Source: Bacillus sp. FJAT-27445 (GTDB lineage: Bacteria; Bacillota; Bacilli; Bacillales; Cytobacillaceae). Taken from it: a stretch of DNA of 64,000 nucleotides. The stretch is taken from the NCBI RefSeq assembly GCF_001510665.1, contig NZ_LMTI01000003.1, positions 645,039-709,038 of the forward strand, given 5' to 3'. Shown piece after piece: positions 44,769-53,260 of this stretch (positions are counted from its first letter, which is position 1; each line of letters starts with the position of its first letter). A program made the position numbers and the translations under genes. Below the pieces are notes generated by a model. The model did no database searches. It saw nothing but the letters and a program-made list of their open reading frames with translations, and was not told where the DNA came from.

Positions 44769-45467
44769 ATGGTGAAAATTCTGATTGTTGATGATGAAAA
44801 AAGAATTATTGAAGTGCTCGAGGCCTACCTTGAACGGGAAGGGTACGCCATTGCTACAGCTGACAACGGGGTCGATGCGCTTAAGAAAGCGCGCTCGGAA
44901 AATCCCGATTTAATGATATTGGATTTGATGCTACCGGATATTTCCGGCGAGGAAGTGTGCCGGCTTGTAAGGAAGGAATCAGAAGTGCCGATTTTGATGC
45001 TCACAGCGAAATCGGGCGAGGATGACAAAATCAACGGGATTTTGATGGGAGCGGATGATTATGTGACGAAGCCTTTCTCGCCCCGCGAAGTCGTCGTCAG
45101 GGTCCAGGCGATTTTACGCCGGTCTAAGAAGCCGGTTGAAAAGACGGACAAACTAAACTTCAAAGGCGGGCTATCAATTGATACCGGGAAGAAGGAAGTA
45201 ACCATAAACGGGGAACTGATCAGCCTGACCCCGATTGAATATAAGCTTTTGACAAATATGGCCGAAAATCCGGGCAGGGTGTATAGCCGGATGGATTTAC
45301 TGGAAAAAATTCAGGACGAGGGCATGTTTTATGAGGGTTATGAACGGAGCGTAGATACACATATCAAAAATCTCCGCAAAAAAATCGAACTGGATTCCAG
45401 GCAGCCGCAGTTTGTAGTAACGGTTTTCGGGATGGGCTACAAATTCGGGGGCGCGCCGAATGCTTAA
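44769..45467 (+). CDS. OmpR-family response regulator
   Basis: 232 residues. The receiver has the acidic pair in LIVDDEK, phosphorylated Asp52 in LMILDLMLP and Lys in VTKPFSP. A winged-helix DNA-binding domain follows from about residue 130 (TPIEYKLLTNMAENPG, VDTHIKNLRKKIE). GGAAGGAG precedes ATG 44769. It overlaps the kinase gene by eight bases. Target genes are not known. Confidence 0.93.
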   Translation: MVKILIVDDEKRIIEVLEAYLEREGYAIATADNGVDALKKARSENPDLMILDLMLPDISGEEVCRLVRKESEVPILMLTAKSGEDDKINGILMGADDYVTKPFSPREVVVRVQAILRRSKKPVEKTDKLNFKGGLSIDTGKKEVTINGELISLTPIEYKLLTNMAENPGRVYSRMDLLEKIQDEGMFYEGYERSVDTHIKNLRKKIELDSRQPQFVVTVFGMGYKFGGAPNA

Positions 45468-46833
45468 GACGCTGAGGGCGAAACTGCTTTTTTACATCCT
45501 GTTTGTATCCATGGTGGGAATTGTGCTCGTCAGCATTTTTATCCAGTGGGGATTTGATAAAAGTTTTAACAATTATCTGGAGCGGAACCGCGAGCAAAAG
45601 ATTGAGAGGATAGTCAATCTTGTAAAATCGGAGTATCAGAGAAATCAAAACTTTGTAAATGAACAGACTTTGAGGCTGATGCATGAATACGCGCTGACGG
45701 AGCAGCTTTATTTTCAGGTGAAAGATATGCAGGGACACGCTCCCTGGGATACATCACGGCTTCGAAATATTATGAATAACATGGGGATCGCCGTTCCTGA
45801 AAATAGGGAGGGATGGCTATCCAAGTCGTATCCTCTAGTCGTTGACAATAAAACAGTTGGCGAAGTGGTCGCGATTTATCCTCGAGGTTTTATCAAGGAT
45901 GAATCGACCTTCTTGCAGACAATTCAGCTATATATTTACGGTGCTGTGTGCCTGACCGTCATAATAGCCATTATCTTTTCAATGATTTTTTCAAAAACGC
46001 TGACGTCAGGCCTGAAAAAGCTCCAGTTTGCGGCAAACCAGCTCCAGAACCATAACCTTGGCATCCGCATTCCGCTAAGGGGGCTGCCTGAAGAGGTGAA
46101 GCAGCTGGCGATTTCGTTCAATAACCTCGCCGAATCGCTCTCAAAAGAGGAAATGCTTCGCAAGCAATTTACAGGTGATCTTGCCCATGAACTGAGGACG
46201 CCGCTCGCCACCCTGCGCAGCCAAATTGAAGCGTTCCAGGACGGCATTTGGGAGCCAACCCCGCAAAGGCTTGAGGCTAGCCATGAAGAATTGATGCGGC
46301 TTGTCCGGCTGGTGAATGAATTGGAAAAACTGCTTGCCGCGGAAAATCCGCAGATCCATCTTGAAATGACAATGCTTGAAGCTGGCGCAGTCGTTGCCTT
46401 GCTTCGGGACATGTTCCTGCCTGCTTTCACCAACAAGGGAGTCCAGCTTGTTTGCAGCCTCCCTGAGAAGGAAGAATGGTTTTATGGAGACAAGGACAAG
46501 GTCATGCAAATCCTTTCGAATGTCATTAACAACGCGTTGAAGTATACGCCGGAAGGAAAGCAGGTTACCCTTTCTGTGACAGGGGTAAACGAATACTCGG
46601 TCGGCTTCATCGTTGGGGATGAGGGAGCGGGGATTGCGGAGGATGACATTCCGCATATTTTCGAACGTTTTTACCGAGGCGATAAATCGCGCGACCGAAA
46701 GACGGGCGGCGCAGGAATCGGGCTTTCTATCGTTAAGGCGCTTATGGATGCCCACAAAGGCAGCATCCAGGTGAAAAGCCGGTTGAATAAAGGCACCTCG
46801 ATGACGTTATGGTTTCCACGGGAAGAAGAGTAG
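45460..46833 (+). CDS. sensor histidine kinase
   Basis: 457 residues. Two membrane segments (residues about 10-30 and 155-178) enclose an extracellular sensor of about 125 residues. A HAMP region follows, then HisKA with His243 in LAHELRTPL and an HATPase domain with NALKYTP, GDEGAGI and GGAGIGLSIV. Partner of the regulator just upstream. The signal is unknown; the linked loci do not reveal it. Confidence 0.92.
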   Translation: MLKTLRAKLLFYILFVSMVGIVLVSIFIQWGFDKSFNNYLERNREQKIERIVNLVKSEYQRNQNFVNEQTLRLMHEYALTEQLYFQVKDMQGHAPWDTSRLRNIMNNMGIAVPENREGWLSKSYPLVVDNKTVGEVVAIYPRGFIKDESTFLQTIQLYIYGAVCLTVIIAIIFSMIFSKTLTSGLKKLQFAANQLQNHNLGIRIPLRGLPEEVKQLAISFNNLAESLSKEEMLRKQFTGDLAHELRTPLATLRSQIEAFQDGIWEPTPQRLEASHEELMRLVRLVNELEKLLAAENPQIHLEMTMLEAGAVVALLRDMFLPAFTNKGVQLVCSLPEKEEWFYGDKDKVMQILSNVINNALKYTPEGKQVTLSVTGVNEYSVGFIVGDEGAGIAEDDIPHIFERFYRGDKSRDRKTGGAGIGLSIVKALMDAHKGSIQVKSRLNKGTSMTLWFPREEE

Positions 46834-46855
46834 CTGACGCGTATCAAAGATAGAC

Positions 46856-46889
46856 AAACCACTCCGATGGTTGGGAGTGGTTTTTTTGC
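46856..46889 (+). terminator. terminator of the two-component operon
   Basis: AAACCACTCC pairs with GGAGTGGTTT (loop GATGGTTG-like) and is followed by TTTT. Confidence 0.8.
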
Positions 46890-47031
46890 ATTTTCATGAG
46901 GTTTCAAACTGTCAGCAGATTCATATATAAATTTTCCTACTAGATTTTGTCAAAAATATATAGAAAATGTCGATAACCTCTTCGAATTGGAAAAATTATG
47001 TTGTAAAATAGAGTCGAAGAGAGGAGTATTT

Positions 47032-48099
47032 ATGTATAAAGACCTAATATCCAATATTGCTATTGTAATATCATCCCTGGCAATTTCAGGCCAGCTGTTC
47101 AAGCTAAAGCCGATGGATGCCAACATGAAAACCAAGTTGCTTGGGGGCTTAGGCGCAGGCAGCCTGGGTTCGCTGCTCATGTTTTTTTCTGTAAAAATGA
47201 CGGATCATCTCATTCTTGACTTCCGCAACTTTGCAATTATCATTTCAACGCTTTATGGCGGTTGGATAAGCGGGCTGACAGCAGCGGCCATTATCATACT
47301 TAACAGGCTCACGTTTTTCGGTGTGAACCCCTCGTCGCTCACGGCCAGTTTTGTCATCCTGTTGCTCGTATTCATATCTTCCTATATTAGAAACCGGAAA
47401 TTGTCGGCATTTACTAAGTTTCTAACGGTAAATTTGCTTAATATAGTCTTATTTTCAATTGCAATCATTTTACTAGTAAAAGATTTTGACCTTAGGTACA
47501 CCTTAATTCTTTATTACAGCTCTTTTTCGCTTTTAGGCGGATTCATCATTGCCTGGCTTTGCGATTATATCGTCCGTTCCAATCAAAATTTTCGTAAGCT
47601 TCAGGAGACTGCTTCAACTGACTTCCTCACCGGGCTTAGCAATGTCCGGCAATTTGACGTGATTTGGAACCGGAAAGTATCTGCTGCCAAGCAAACCGGA
47701 GAACCGTTGTCCCTGTTGGCCATTGATATCGATCATTTTAAATCGATCAACGACAGGTACGGCCATCCGGATGGAGATAAAATCCTGAAGCAGTTGGGTG
47801 AAATTTTAAACGCCTCCGCAGGGAATCGGGGTATTGCGGCAAGAAATGGCGGGGAGGAATTCTCAATGATTCTGCCGAATACCTCTGAAATTTTCGCAAA
47901 AGAAATAGCCGAAGAAGTCAGGAAGAAAGTGGAGACTTATCCGTTTGCCATCTCGGGGGAATCAAGGATTCACATCACGGTATCCATTGGAATAGCCACT
48001 TACCCGGACACCACCACTGCTATAGACTACCTGCTCAAAAAAGCCGATGATTCACTATACCGCGCCAAAAATGAGGGCAGGAACCGGGTCTGCGCGTAA
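47032..48099 (+). CDS. membrane diguanylate cyclase (5TM-GGDEF)
   Basis: 355 residues. Residues about 1-190 form a 5TMR_LYT-type membrane sensor. The GGDEF domain has TGLSNVRQFD, IDIDHFKSINDRYGH and catalytic NGGEEF, so it should make cyclic di-GMP. The inhibitory RxxD site, expected four residues before the ARN-GGEEF stretch, is replaced (GNRG), so product inhibition is probably absent. GAGAGGAG precedes ATG 47032. Single gene. Confidence 0.88.
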   Translation: MYKDLISNIAIVISSLAISGQLFKLKPMDANMKTKLLGGLGAGSLGSLLMFFSVKMTDHLILDFRNFAIIISTLYGGWISGLTAAAIIILNRLTFFGVNPSSLTASFVILLLVFISSYIRNRKLSAFTKFLTVNLLNIVLFSIAIILLVKDFDLRYTLILYYSSFSLLGGFIIAWLCDYIVRSNQNFRKLQETASTDFLTGLSNVRQFDVIWNRKVSAAKQTGEPLSLLAIDIDHFKSINDRYGHPDGDKILKQLGEILNASAGNRGIAARNGGEEFSMILPNTSEIFAKEIAEEVRKKVETYPFAISGESRIHITVSIGIATYPDTTTAIDYLLKKADDSLYRAKNEGRNRVCA

Positions 48100-48164
48100 G
48101 TTCCTATTAAGAAATTTCCAATAGCACCAATTGCGCAAAATTCGCCAGCGTCTTACTTTTTTAA

Positions 48165-48197
48165 AAAAGCCACTCCGATACGGTCGAAGTGGCTTTT
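48165..48197 (+). terminator. terminator of the diguanylate cyclase
   Basis: AAAAGCCACTCCGA-type arm pairs with TCGAAGTGGCTTTT around TACGG, then weak T. The stem CCACTCC resembles the terminator 1.3 kb upstream. Confidence 0.65.
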
Positions 48198-48310
48198 ACT
48201 GTCATTGGTGCCCGTTGTTCACGAAACCACAAGGAATGCTTTTTGAAAACAACTGCCAGCAGCTGTTGAAAAGTGTGTAAACACGGCTAAAAGAGGTCCA
48301 ACCCACCCCC

Positions 48311-48474
48311 TTATCCACAATATGCCGTTCCCCATACAGTTTTTTTATCCCCATATATAACTCTTTCTGTCCACAATTCCACAGCCAAAACATGCTTATC
48401 CCCAGAAAAAACAAAAACCACCACTTTTACGAAGGGTGGTATCCACAAAATTATTGATATCCACATGTGGATGA
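48311..48474. other. cluster of DnaA-box-like sites
   Basis: One exact TTATCCACA (48311-48319) is accompanied by TTATCCCCA (48345, 48396), CTGTCCACA (48367), GTATCCACA (48439), ATATCCACA (48457) and, on the other strand, TCATCCACA (48466-48474). Seven sites with at most two mismatches lie in about 165 bp between two convergent genes. No dnaA or dnaN gene is near, so this is not oriC. DnaA-binding clusters outside oriC are known in B. subtilis. Confidence 0.6.
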
Positions 48475-48487
48475 ATGGCCAGCAACT

Positions 48488-49222
48488 CTACACACTATAC
48501 CTTTTCCAAACCTCAAGAAATCCGGCAGCCGCTTCATTTGGCGCAGCCAGTACATCCATAGTTTTGCCTGCTTGCTTTATTTCGCCGCCGGCCATGACGG
48601 CTAGCTTGGTTGTCAAAAATTTCACTTCCATCAAGTCGTGGCTTACGAACATCGCCGTGGTGCCTGACCCAGCGAAGATTTCGCGGAAATCCTCCATCAG
48701 CTTGATTTTGGTAGGAAAGTCGAGTGCGGAAAAAGGCTCGTCTAAAAACAAAATTTCCGGTTCGATGATCATTGCCCGCGCCAGTGATACACGCTGAGCC
48801 TCGCCTCCTGACAGAAAGCGGGCGTTTTTTCGGGCCAGGTGGCTGATCTGGAACCGGTCCATCCACAGCTCGACCCGGCTCCCAATCTCCCCGCGCGGAA
48901 CTTTCCTGAGCTTCAGCCCGACCCCGATATTTTGCGCAACCGTCGTATCAAGGAGCAATGGCTGCTGCAGCGCGATTGAAAATTTCCGCCTTAGCTCAAG
49001 CGCGGCTCCTCCCGCAGGAACAGGCTCGCCCCGATATGAAATCGTCCCGGCCGCCGGCGCTTCAAGGAAGGAAGCGATTTTCAAAAACGTACTTTTTCCG
49101 GCTCCATTCGGACCCATCACACCGAGGAAATCACCGCCGGAGATTGAAAACTCGGGGATGTCGAGAGCTTTTCTTTTACCGAAATAATGCTTAATACCTT
49201 GAAAGTGCAGGTATGGATTCAT
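48488..49222 (-). CDS. tupC: tungstate ABC transporter ATPase
   Basis: 244 residues. Walker A GPNGAGKST, signature LSGGEAQRVSLARAM, Walker B ILFLDEPFSALD and the VSHDLMEVKFL H-loop. Short form without a C-terminal regulatory domain, as in TupC. It overlaps tupB by four bases. The tungstate assignment comes from the binding protein upstream and from the AOR elsewhere in the window. Confidence 0.85.
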   Translation of the reverse strand: MNPYLHFQGIKHYFGKRKALDIPEFSISGGDFLGVMGPNGAGKSTFLKIASFLEAPAAGTISYRGEPVPAGGAALELRRKFSIALQQPLLLDTTVAQNIGVGLKLRKVPRGEIGSRVELWMDRFQISHLARKNARFLSGGEAQRVSLARAMIIEPEILFLDEPFSALDFPTKIKLMEDFREIFAGSGTTAMFVSHDLMEVKFLTTKLAVMAGGEIKQAGKTMDVLAAPNEAAAGFLEVWKRYSV

Positions 49223-49917
49223 AGCGGCCGCTTCCTTTGCTGGAGTGTTGTCAGGAAAAAAGTGATCATAAATGCCAGAGTCATCAGGATGAACGACAAG
49301 GCGATAGCGACGTCGAAGTTGCCCTTCGAAACCTCCATTACGATCGATGTGGTCAGGATGCGCGTGTCGCCCTTAATGTTTCCGCCGACCATCATCGCGG
49401 CGCCGACCTCGGCAATGACGCGCCCAAAACCAGCCATGATCGCGGCGAGGATGGCAATTTTCGCCTCTTTCAGAAGGAGCCAGAGCGATTGTGCTTTCGT
49501 CGCGCCAAGGGCTTTTATTTGTAAAAGAAGCTTAGGGTCAAGCGCCTGGAATGCGGATGCAGTCAGACCGGTCACGATTGGGAGCGACACGAGAATTTGC
49601 GCCATCACGATGGCGGCCGGCGAATAGAGGAGCGACAGGTCTCCGAGCGGCCCGGAGCGCCAGAGCATGATCGTGATGGTTAGCCCCGCTACGACAGGCG
49701 GCAACCCCATGCCAATGTTGATGAACACCATCAACAATCTTCTTCCCGGGAACCTGGCGAGCCCGACGAACATCCCAAACGGAATGCCGATAAGCGTGCT
49801 GACCAAAATCGACAGGAAGCACACCCGTAGCGTGAGCATTGTAATCTCGAATATCTCCCTATCCCCGGACAGGATCATCTCTATTGCTTTTAAAAAACCA
49901 TCAACAATCAAATCCAT
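49219..49917 (-). CDS. tupB: tungstate ABC transporter permease
   Basis: 232 residues with about five membrane segments of the ModB/CysU type. The EAA loop is ALGATKAQSLWLLLKEAK, followed by GFGRVIAEVGAAMMVGGNI, typical of TupB. I choose ATG 49917 (MDLIVDGFLKAIEM), with AAAGG about 10 bp upstream; a longer frame to 49986 has no better ribosome site. A gap of about 315 bp separates it from tupA. Confidence 0.85.
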   Translation of the reverse strand: MDLIVDGFLKAIEMILSGDREIFEITMLTLRVCFLSILVSTLIGIPFGMFVGLARFPGRRLLMVFINIGMGLPPVVAGLTITIMLWRSGPLGDLSLLYSPAAIVMAQILVSLPIVTGLTASAFQALDPKLLLQIKALGATKAQSLWLLLKEAKIAILAAIMAGFGRVIAEVGAAMMVGGNIKGDTRILTTSIVMEVSKGNFDVAIALSFILMTLAFMITFFLTTLQQRKRPL

Positions 49918-50034
49918 CGCAGCCAGGCCTTTCATGTATGGTGAAGTAATTAGATGCCATTGTGTAAAGTGCTTTTTCAAAAACAAGCTTCTATTCCATT
50001 AAACTACAAAACTATCTTAAATTAAAATAGGGTT

Positions 50035-50061
50035 GCCCCCGTCCTTGGCGAAAACGGGGGC
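50035..50061. other. stable hairpin between tupA and tupB
   Basis: GCCCCCGT and ACGGGGGC form a perfect 8-bp stem with an 11-nt loop, without a T-run on either strand. It sits in the long tupA-tupB gap and could stabilise the tupA message or attenuate tupBC. Confidence 0.45.
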
Positions 50062-50231
50062 CAGTTAAGTAAGGGAACTCTATAGAAACAGGAAGGGAAT
50101 CCTGTTTGCTACCAATTTCGGTTTCTTGCATCAAGCTGATCGGCGGAGTGAAAATGCTGAAGGCCGTACCCTGATTGCTGGTAACCATGGGCATTTAAAT
50201 TTGCATTGCAATCCGCCTGTTGTCGGCCAAC

Positions 50232-51098
50232 TTACTCTGTATACTTGAAGAACAGCGACTGGCCGTATTTGTCTTTGCCGAATTCTTCAATCATATCCTG
50301 GGTTTTGCTGTCAACCATGAACTCAACGAACTGCTCGCCGCCCTTCGCATTGACCTTGTCGTGTTTTTCAGGGTTAACCTGCATGACGTGGTAAATGTTC
50401 TGTAAGTCGGGATCGCCCTCTACGACAACTTCGAAGCCGTGCAAATTTTTCTCCTGGGCCAGGTAGGTTGCCCGGTCAGTCAGTGTATAGCCTTGTTTTT
50501 CAGAGGCGATTTGCAAGGTCGGCCCCATTCCCTGGCCGCTTTCAACATAGCTGTCGCCTGCCGGGGTAGCTGAAATGGATTTCCAGATGCCGAGTTCTTT
50601 TTTATGTGTGCCCGAATCGTCGCCGCGGGAGACGAAAATAGCTTTGGATTCAGCCAGTTTCTTGAATGCGTCCTTCGTTGGCAAGCCTTTGATTCTTGCC
50701 GGGTCGCTGGATGGGCCTACGATGATGAAGTCATTGTACATGACGCGTTTGCGGTTGATCGCATCGCCGGCATCGACAACAGTCTGTTCGGCATCAGGGG
50801 CGTGGACGAGGAGGACATCCGCTTCGCCTTTCGTGCCCATTTCAAGCGCCTGGCCAGTCCCAACGGCAATTGTTTTTACCTCTGCGTTATACTTTTCTTC
50901 AAAAACAGGAATGAGGACATCGAGGAGGCCGCTGTCCTGGGTGCTTGTCGTTGTGGCAAGAATGATTTCCTGTGGCGGTTCTGCCGCTTTTTCCTTATCA
51001 GCCGGCTTCTTTTCGGCGGTTGTTCCTGAGCTGGAGCAAGCGGATAACAGAAGCAGGAAAGCGATCATTAGTACGGAAAGATAGCGATTTTTAAACAT
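50232..51098 (-). CDS. tupA: tungstate-binding lipoprotein
   Basis: 288 residues. Signal peptide with lipobox LLSAC (Cys21), then the TupA-type oxyanion-binding domain beginning ILATTTSTQDSGLLDVLIP, the hallmark TTTSTQDSG loop that contacts the anion, followed by AVGTGQALEMGTKGEADVLL and SRGDDSGTHKKE. Tungstate is much more likely than molybdate, sulfate or phosphate given this loop. It overlaps the regulator gene upstream by eight bases. Confidence 0.9.
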   Translation of the reverse strand: MFKNRYLSVLMIAFLLLLSACSSSGTTAEKKPADKEKAAEPPQEIILATTTSTQDSGLLDVLIPVFEEKYNAEVKTIAVGTGQALEMGTKGEADVLLVHAPDAEQTVVDAGDAINRKRVMYNDFIIVGPSSDPARIKGLPTKDAFKKLAESKAIFVSRGDDSGTHKKELGIWKSISATPAGDSYVESGQGMGPTLQIASEKQGYTLTDRATYLAQEKNLHGFEVVVEGDPDLQNIYHVMQVNPEKHDKVNAKGGEQFVEFMVDSKTQDMIEEFGKDKYGQSLFFKYTE

Positions 51099-52038
51099 TA
51101 ACAGATTCCTCCGATTGAGTGGGTTCGTAAATCATTGTGCCGAGTTCGCTGATGTCATATCCTTCAAGGTTTGAAAGGCTTTGTTTAAATTCTTCCGATT
51201 GTAAAAATAACCTCAGTTTCCCGAGTGTTTCCCGGTTTTCCTCCGTCCATCGGAACACAAGGTCGAATTGCTCCTTCGCGACAGGAATGAAGTCAAGGCC
51301 AAGATGGCTTGCGGCTGATCGGATCCCGAATGCGGTATCCGCGGTGCCCCTGCTGATGTGGGAGGCGGTGGAAAGATGTGTCCATTCCTCATTCTCATAA
51401 CCGTTAATATCGGTGGGAACGATGCCGTTAGCAAGGAGCTTCGAGTCTAGCAGGAATCGGGTTCCCGAGCCTTTTTGCCGGTTAATAAAGCGGATATCCT
51501 TCCGGGCAAGGTCGCTGAAGCCGCATACGCCCTTCGGATTTCCTTTTGCGACAATAAAGCCCTGCTCCCGGGAAGCAAGCCGCATGACACTGATTGTTTC
51601 ATAGACGAATAGCTGGTGAATGAACGGCAGATTGTATTGCTGCGAGGCCGGATCGAGCAAATGCATCGCGGCAATATCCGCCTGCCCGCGGTATAGCATC
51701 ATCAGGCCTTCAAGGCTGCCTATGTACGTTGGCTGAATTTGAAGTCCCTGCGCTGTGGCAGTTTCCTTAACGAGGTGCTCGACGAGGAAATCGTGGCTTC
51801 CGGCTAGGCGCGCCTGGATTTGCCTGCTTGATTCCTGCTGTGGCTGTTCGGAGGCTGGCTTTCGGGCCGGCGCCTTCATGCTGTCCTTGTAGCGCTCAAT
51901 TTCATCGTGCTCGATGCGCATCTTATTGCCAATTTTGAATGCGTGAAGCTCGCCGCGCTTGATCATCTCGTAAACTGTGTGTTTGGAAATCTGGAAAATC
52001 CGGGCGACCTCATCTGGCGTATACGCTTTCAATTCCAC
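51091..52038 (-). CDS. HTH (excisionase-type) regulator fused to a periplasmic-binding-like domain
   Basis: 315 residues. Residues 1-55 form an excisionase/MerR-like helix-turn-helix (TPDEVARIFQISKHTVYEMI, FKIGNKMRI). From about residue 80 a cytoplasmic PBP-like domain follows (GSLEGLMMLYRGQADIAAMH, INRQKGSGTRFLLD, GIRSAASHLGLDF), of the type that binds small ligands. It overlaps tupA by eight bases and is transcribed with it. A tungstate- or molybdate-sensing regulator of tupABC is inferred from position. Confidence 0.82.
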   Translation of the reverse strand: MELKAYTPDEVARIFQISKHTVYEMIKRGELHAFKIGNKMRIEHDEIERYKDSMKAPARKPASEQPQQESSRQIQARLAGSHDFLVEHLVKETATAQGLQIQPTYIGSLEGLMMLYRGQADIAAMHLLDPASQQYNLPFIHQLFVYETISVMRLASREQGFIVAKGNPKGVCGFSDLARKDIRFINRQKGSGTRFLLDSKLLANGIVPTDINGYENEEWTHLSTASHISRGTADTAFGIRSAASHLGLDFIPVAKEQFDLVFRWTEENRETLGKLRLFLQSEEFKQSLSNLEGYDISELGTMIYEPTQSEESVNV

Positions 52039-52152
52039 GAAAGAGCCTCCTCTTTATTTTAGGTAAATGGCTTTTCTGCCAAAGGATAAAATCTGATAGT
52101 TTCATAGTAAACGATTTCCAATGCAAGTGGAAGTGAGTTTTGTTGCATTTTG

Positions 52153-52192
52153 TTAAGTTTCATTAAGTTTCATTAAGTTTCATCAAGTTTTG
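52153..52192 (+). repeat. 10-bp phased direct repeats
   Basis: TTAAGTTTCA starts at 52153, 52163 and 52173, and TCAAGTTTTG at 52183: four units exactly 10 bp apart. They lie in the 317-bp gap between the divergent regulator gene and azoR, about 115 bp before the former and 165 bp before the latter. Repeated T-runs at one helical turn could bend the DNA. Confidence 0.75.
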
Positions 52193-52355
52193 TTTAGTCG
52201 TGCGTGCTTTTCTAGCGGCAATGAATGGCTGTTGAAGAAATTTTGGAAGGACATTCACATAATCTCCACAAACGTCACCGATTGTTCAACGACTCACAGA
52301 TGAGTTTTACTGTACTATGGAAGAGAGTCATTTTGTATATAAGGAAGGGATGTTT

Positions 52356-53021
52356 ATGGCAAAGCTTCTTTACGTAACCGCGACACCGAAGACCGACAGC
52401 AAACTTTCAAAAGGGATGCAGCTTGGCGAGGCGTTTCTAGATGCCTTCAAGCAGGAGCAGCCGGATGTTGAAATTACACATATGCACCTTTACGATATGG
52501 ATATCCCGGTCATCGATATGGATATGCTCTATGCAAGAGCGAAACTGAGCTTCATGGGCAAGAAGATGGAGGATTTGAGCGAAGGGGAGAGAAAGCAAGT
52601 CACCGATATGCATGCACTCGCCGACCGCTTCATTGACAACGATTACTATGTATTTGTATCGCCGATTTGGAATTTGGGATCACCGGCAATTTTAAAAGCA
52701 TTTATGGATAACCTGTTTATCGCAGGCAAAACGTTTGATCCGGACCCTGGTAACCGGCATGGGCTGCTGACGGGAAGGAAGGCCATCCATCTGCAGACGC
52801 GCGGTGGCGTCTATTCCGAAGGACCATTGAAGGATTTCAACTTCGGTGACCAGTACCTGACAACCGCGCTAAGATTCTTGGGGATGGAAGTACTGCCGAC
52901 CGTTTATGCGGAAGGCGTCGACCACTTCCCGAAAGAAGTCCCGGCCATCATGGCCGCAGCCAAGGAACGCGCCGCCGAAGCCGCACGTGAAATGGCAAGA
53001 GGGATGGTCACAGTAGAATAA
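52356..53021 (+). CDS. azoR: FMN-dependent NADH-azoreductase
   Basis: 221 residues of the flavodoxin-like AzoR/NQO fold, reducing quinones and azo compounds with NADH. The N-terminal LLYVTATPKTDSKLSKG binds phosphate of FMN; VSPIWNLGSPAILKAFMDNL and HLQTRGGVYSEG are family signatures. ATG 52356 is preferred over the ATG six bases earlier because AAGGAAGGG then has better spacing. Single gene with terminator; likely stress-induced in relatives. Confidence 0.92.
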   Translation: MAKLLYVTATPKTDSKLSKGMQLGEAFLDAFKQEQPDVEITHMHLYDMDIPVIDMDMLYARAKLSFMGKKMEDLSEGERKQVTDMHALADRFIDNDYYVFVSPIWNLGSPAILKAFMDNLFIAGKTFDPDPGNRHGLLTGRKAIHLQTRGGVYSEGPLKDFNFGDQYLTTALRFLGMEVLPTVYAEGVDHFPKEVPAIMAAAKERAAEAAREMARGMVTVE

Positions 53022-53063
53022 AGGAAAGCACCTATGTGAAAAACAGCATACTAATTTGAAATA

Positions 53064-53106
53064 AAAGGCTTAGAGTAGGATTTTTCCCGCTCCTAAGCCT
53101 TTTTAT
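53064..53106. terminator. bidirectional terminator
   Basis: AAAAGGCTTAG-AGTAGGA pairs with TCCTAAGCCTTTTT across a loop with TTTTTCCCGC. It ends azoR on the plus strand, and the minus-strand small gene has its stop codon inside the stem. Confidence 0.8.
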
Positions 53107-53260
53107 TGAATCCTCTCATTAATGTTTTCCCAGCCTTCAGTACCATTTCCTGCAATCCTATACCCGCTATTTCCTGGGAAATTTGTCGTTCCACGGCAAT
53201 TTTAATGTCGAGCACTTTATTTGGAAAAACAGAAACTGAACCGGTATTCCCCTCGACCAT
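53093..53260 (-). CDS. small hypothetical protein (55 residues)
   Basis: MVEGNTGSVSVFPNKVLDIK, then AVERQISQEIAGIGLQEMVL and a basic C-terminus KTLMRGFNKKA. Composition and helix-like periodicity look like coding sequence. No ribosome site precedes ATG 53260 and no earlier in-frame start exists before a TGA, so expression is unsure; it could be the end of a lost gene. The stop lies in the terminator stem shared with azoR. Family not recognised. Confidence 0.4.
   Translation of the reverse strand: MVEGNTGSVSVFPNKVLDIKIAVERQISQEIAGIGLQEMVLKAGKTLMRGFNKKA

Noticed and set aside
44672-44791. 39-residue Cys-rich protein (MKKLCGFCEDENC)
   Set aside because: No ribosome site, and it runs into the start of the response regulator in another frame.
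48311-48474. Chromosomal origin
   Set aside because: No dnaA, dnaN, recF or other origin genes nearby and no A/T-rich unwinding element with DnaA trios was seen.
50012-50194. 60-residue minus-strand frame between tupA and tupB
   Set aside because: No ribosome site, composition unlike a folded protein, and the hairpin in this gap better explains the region.
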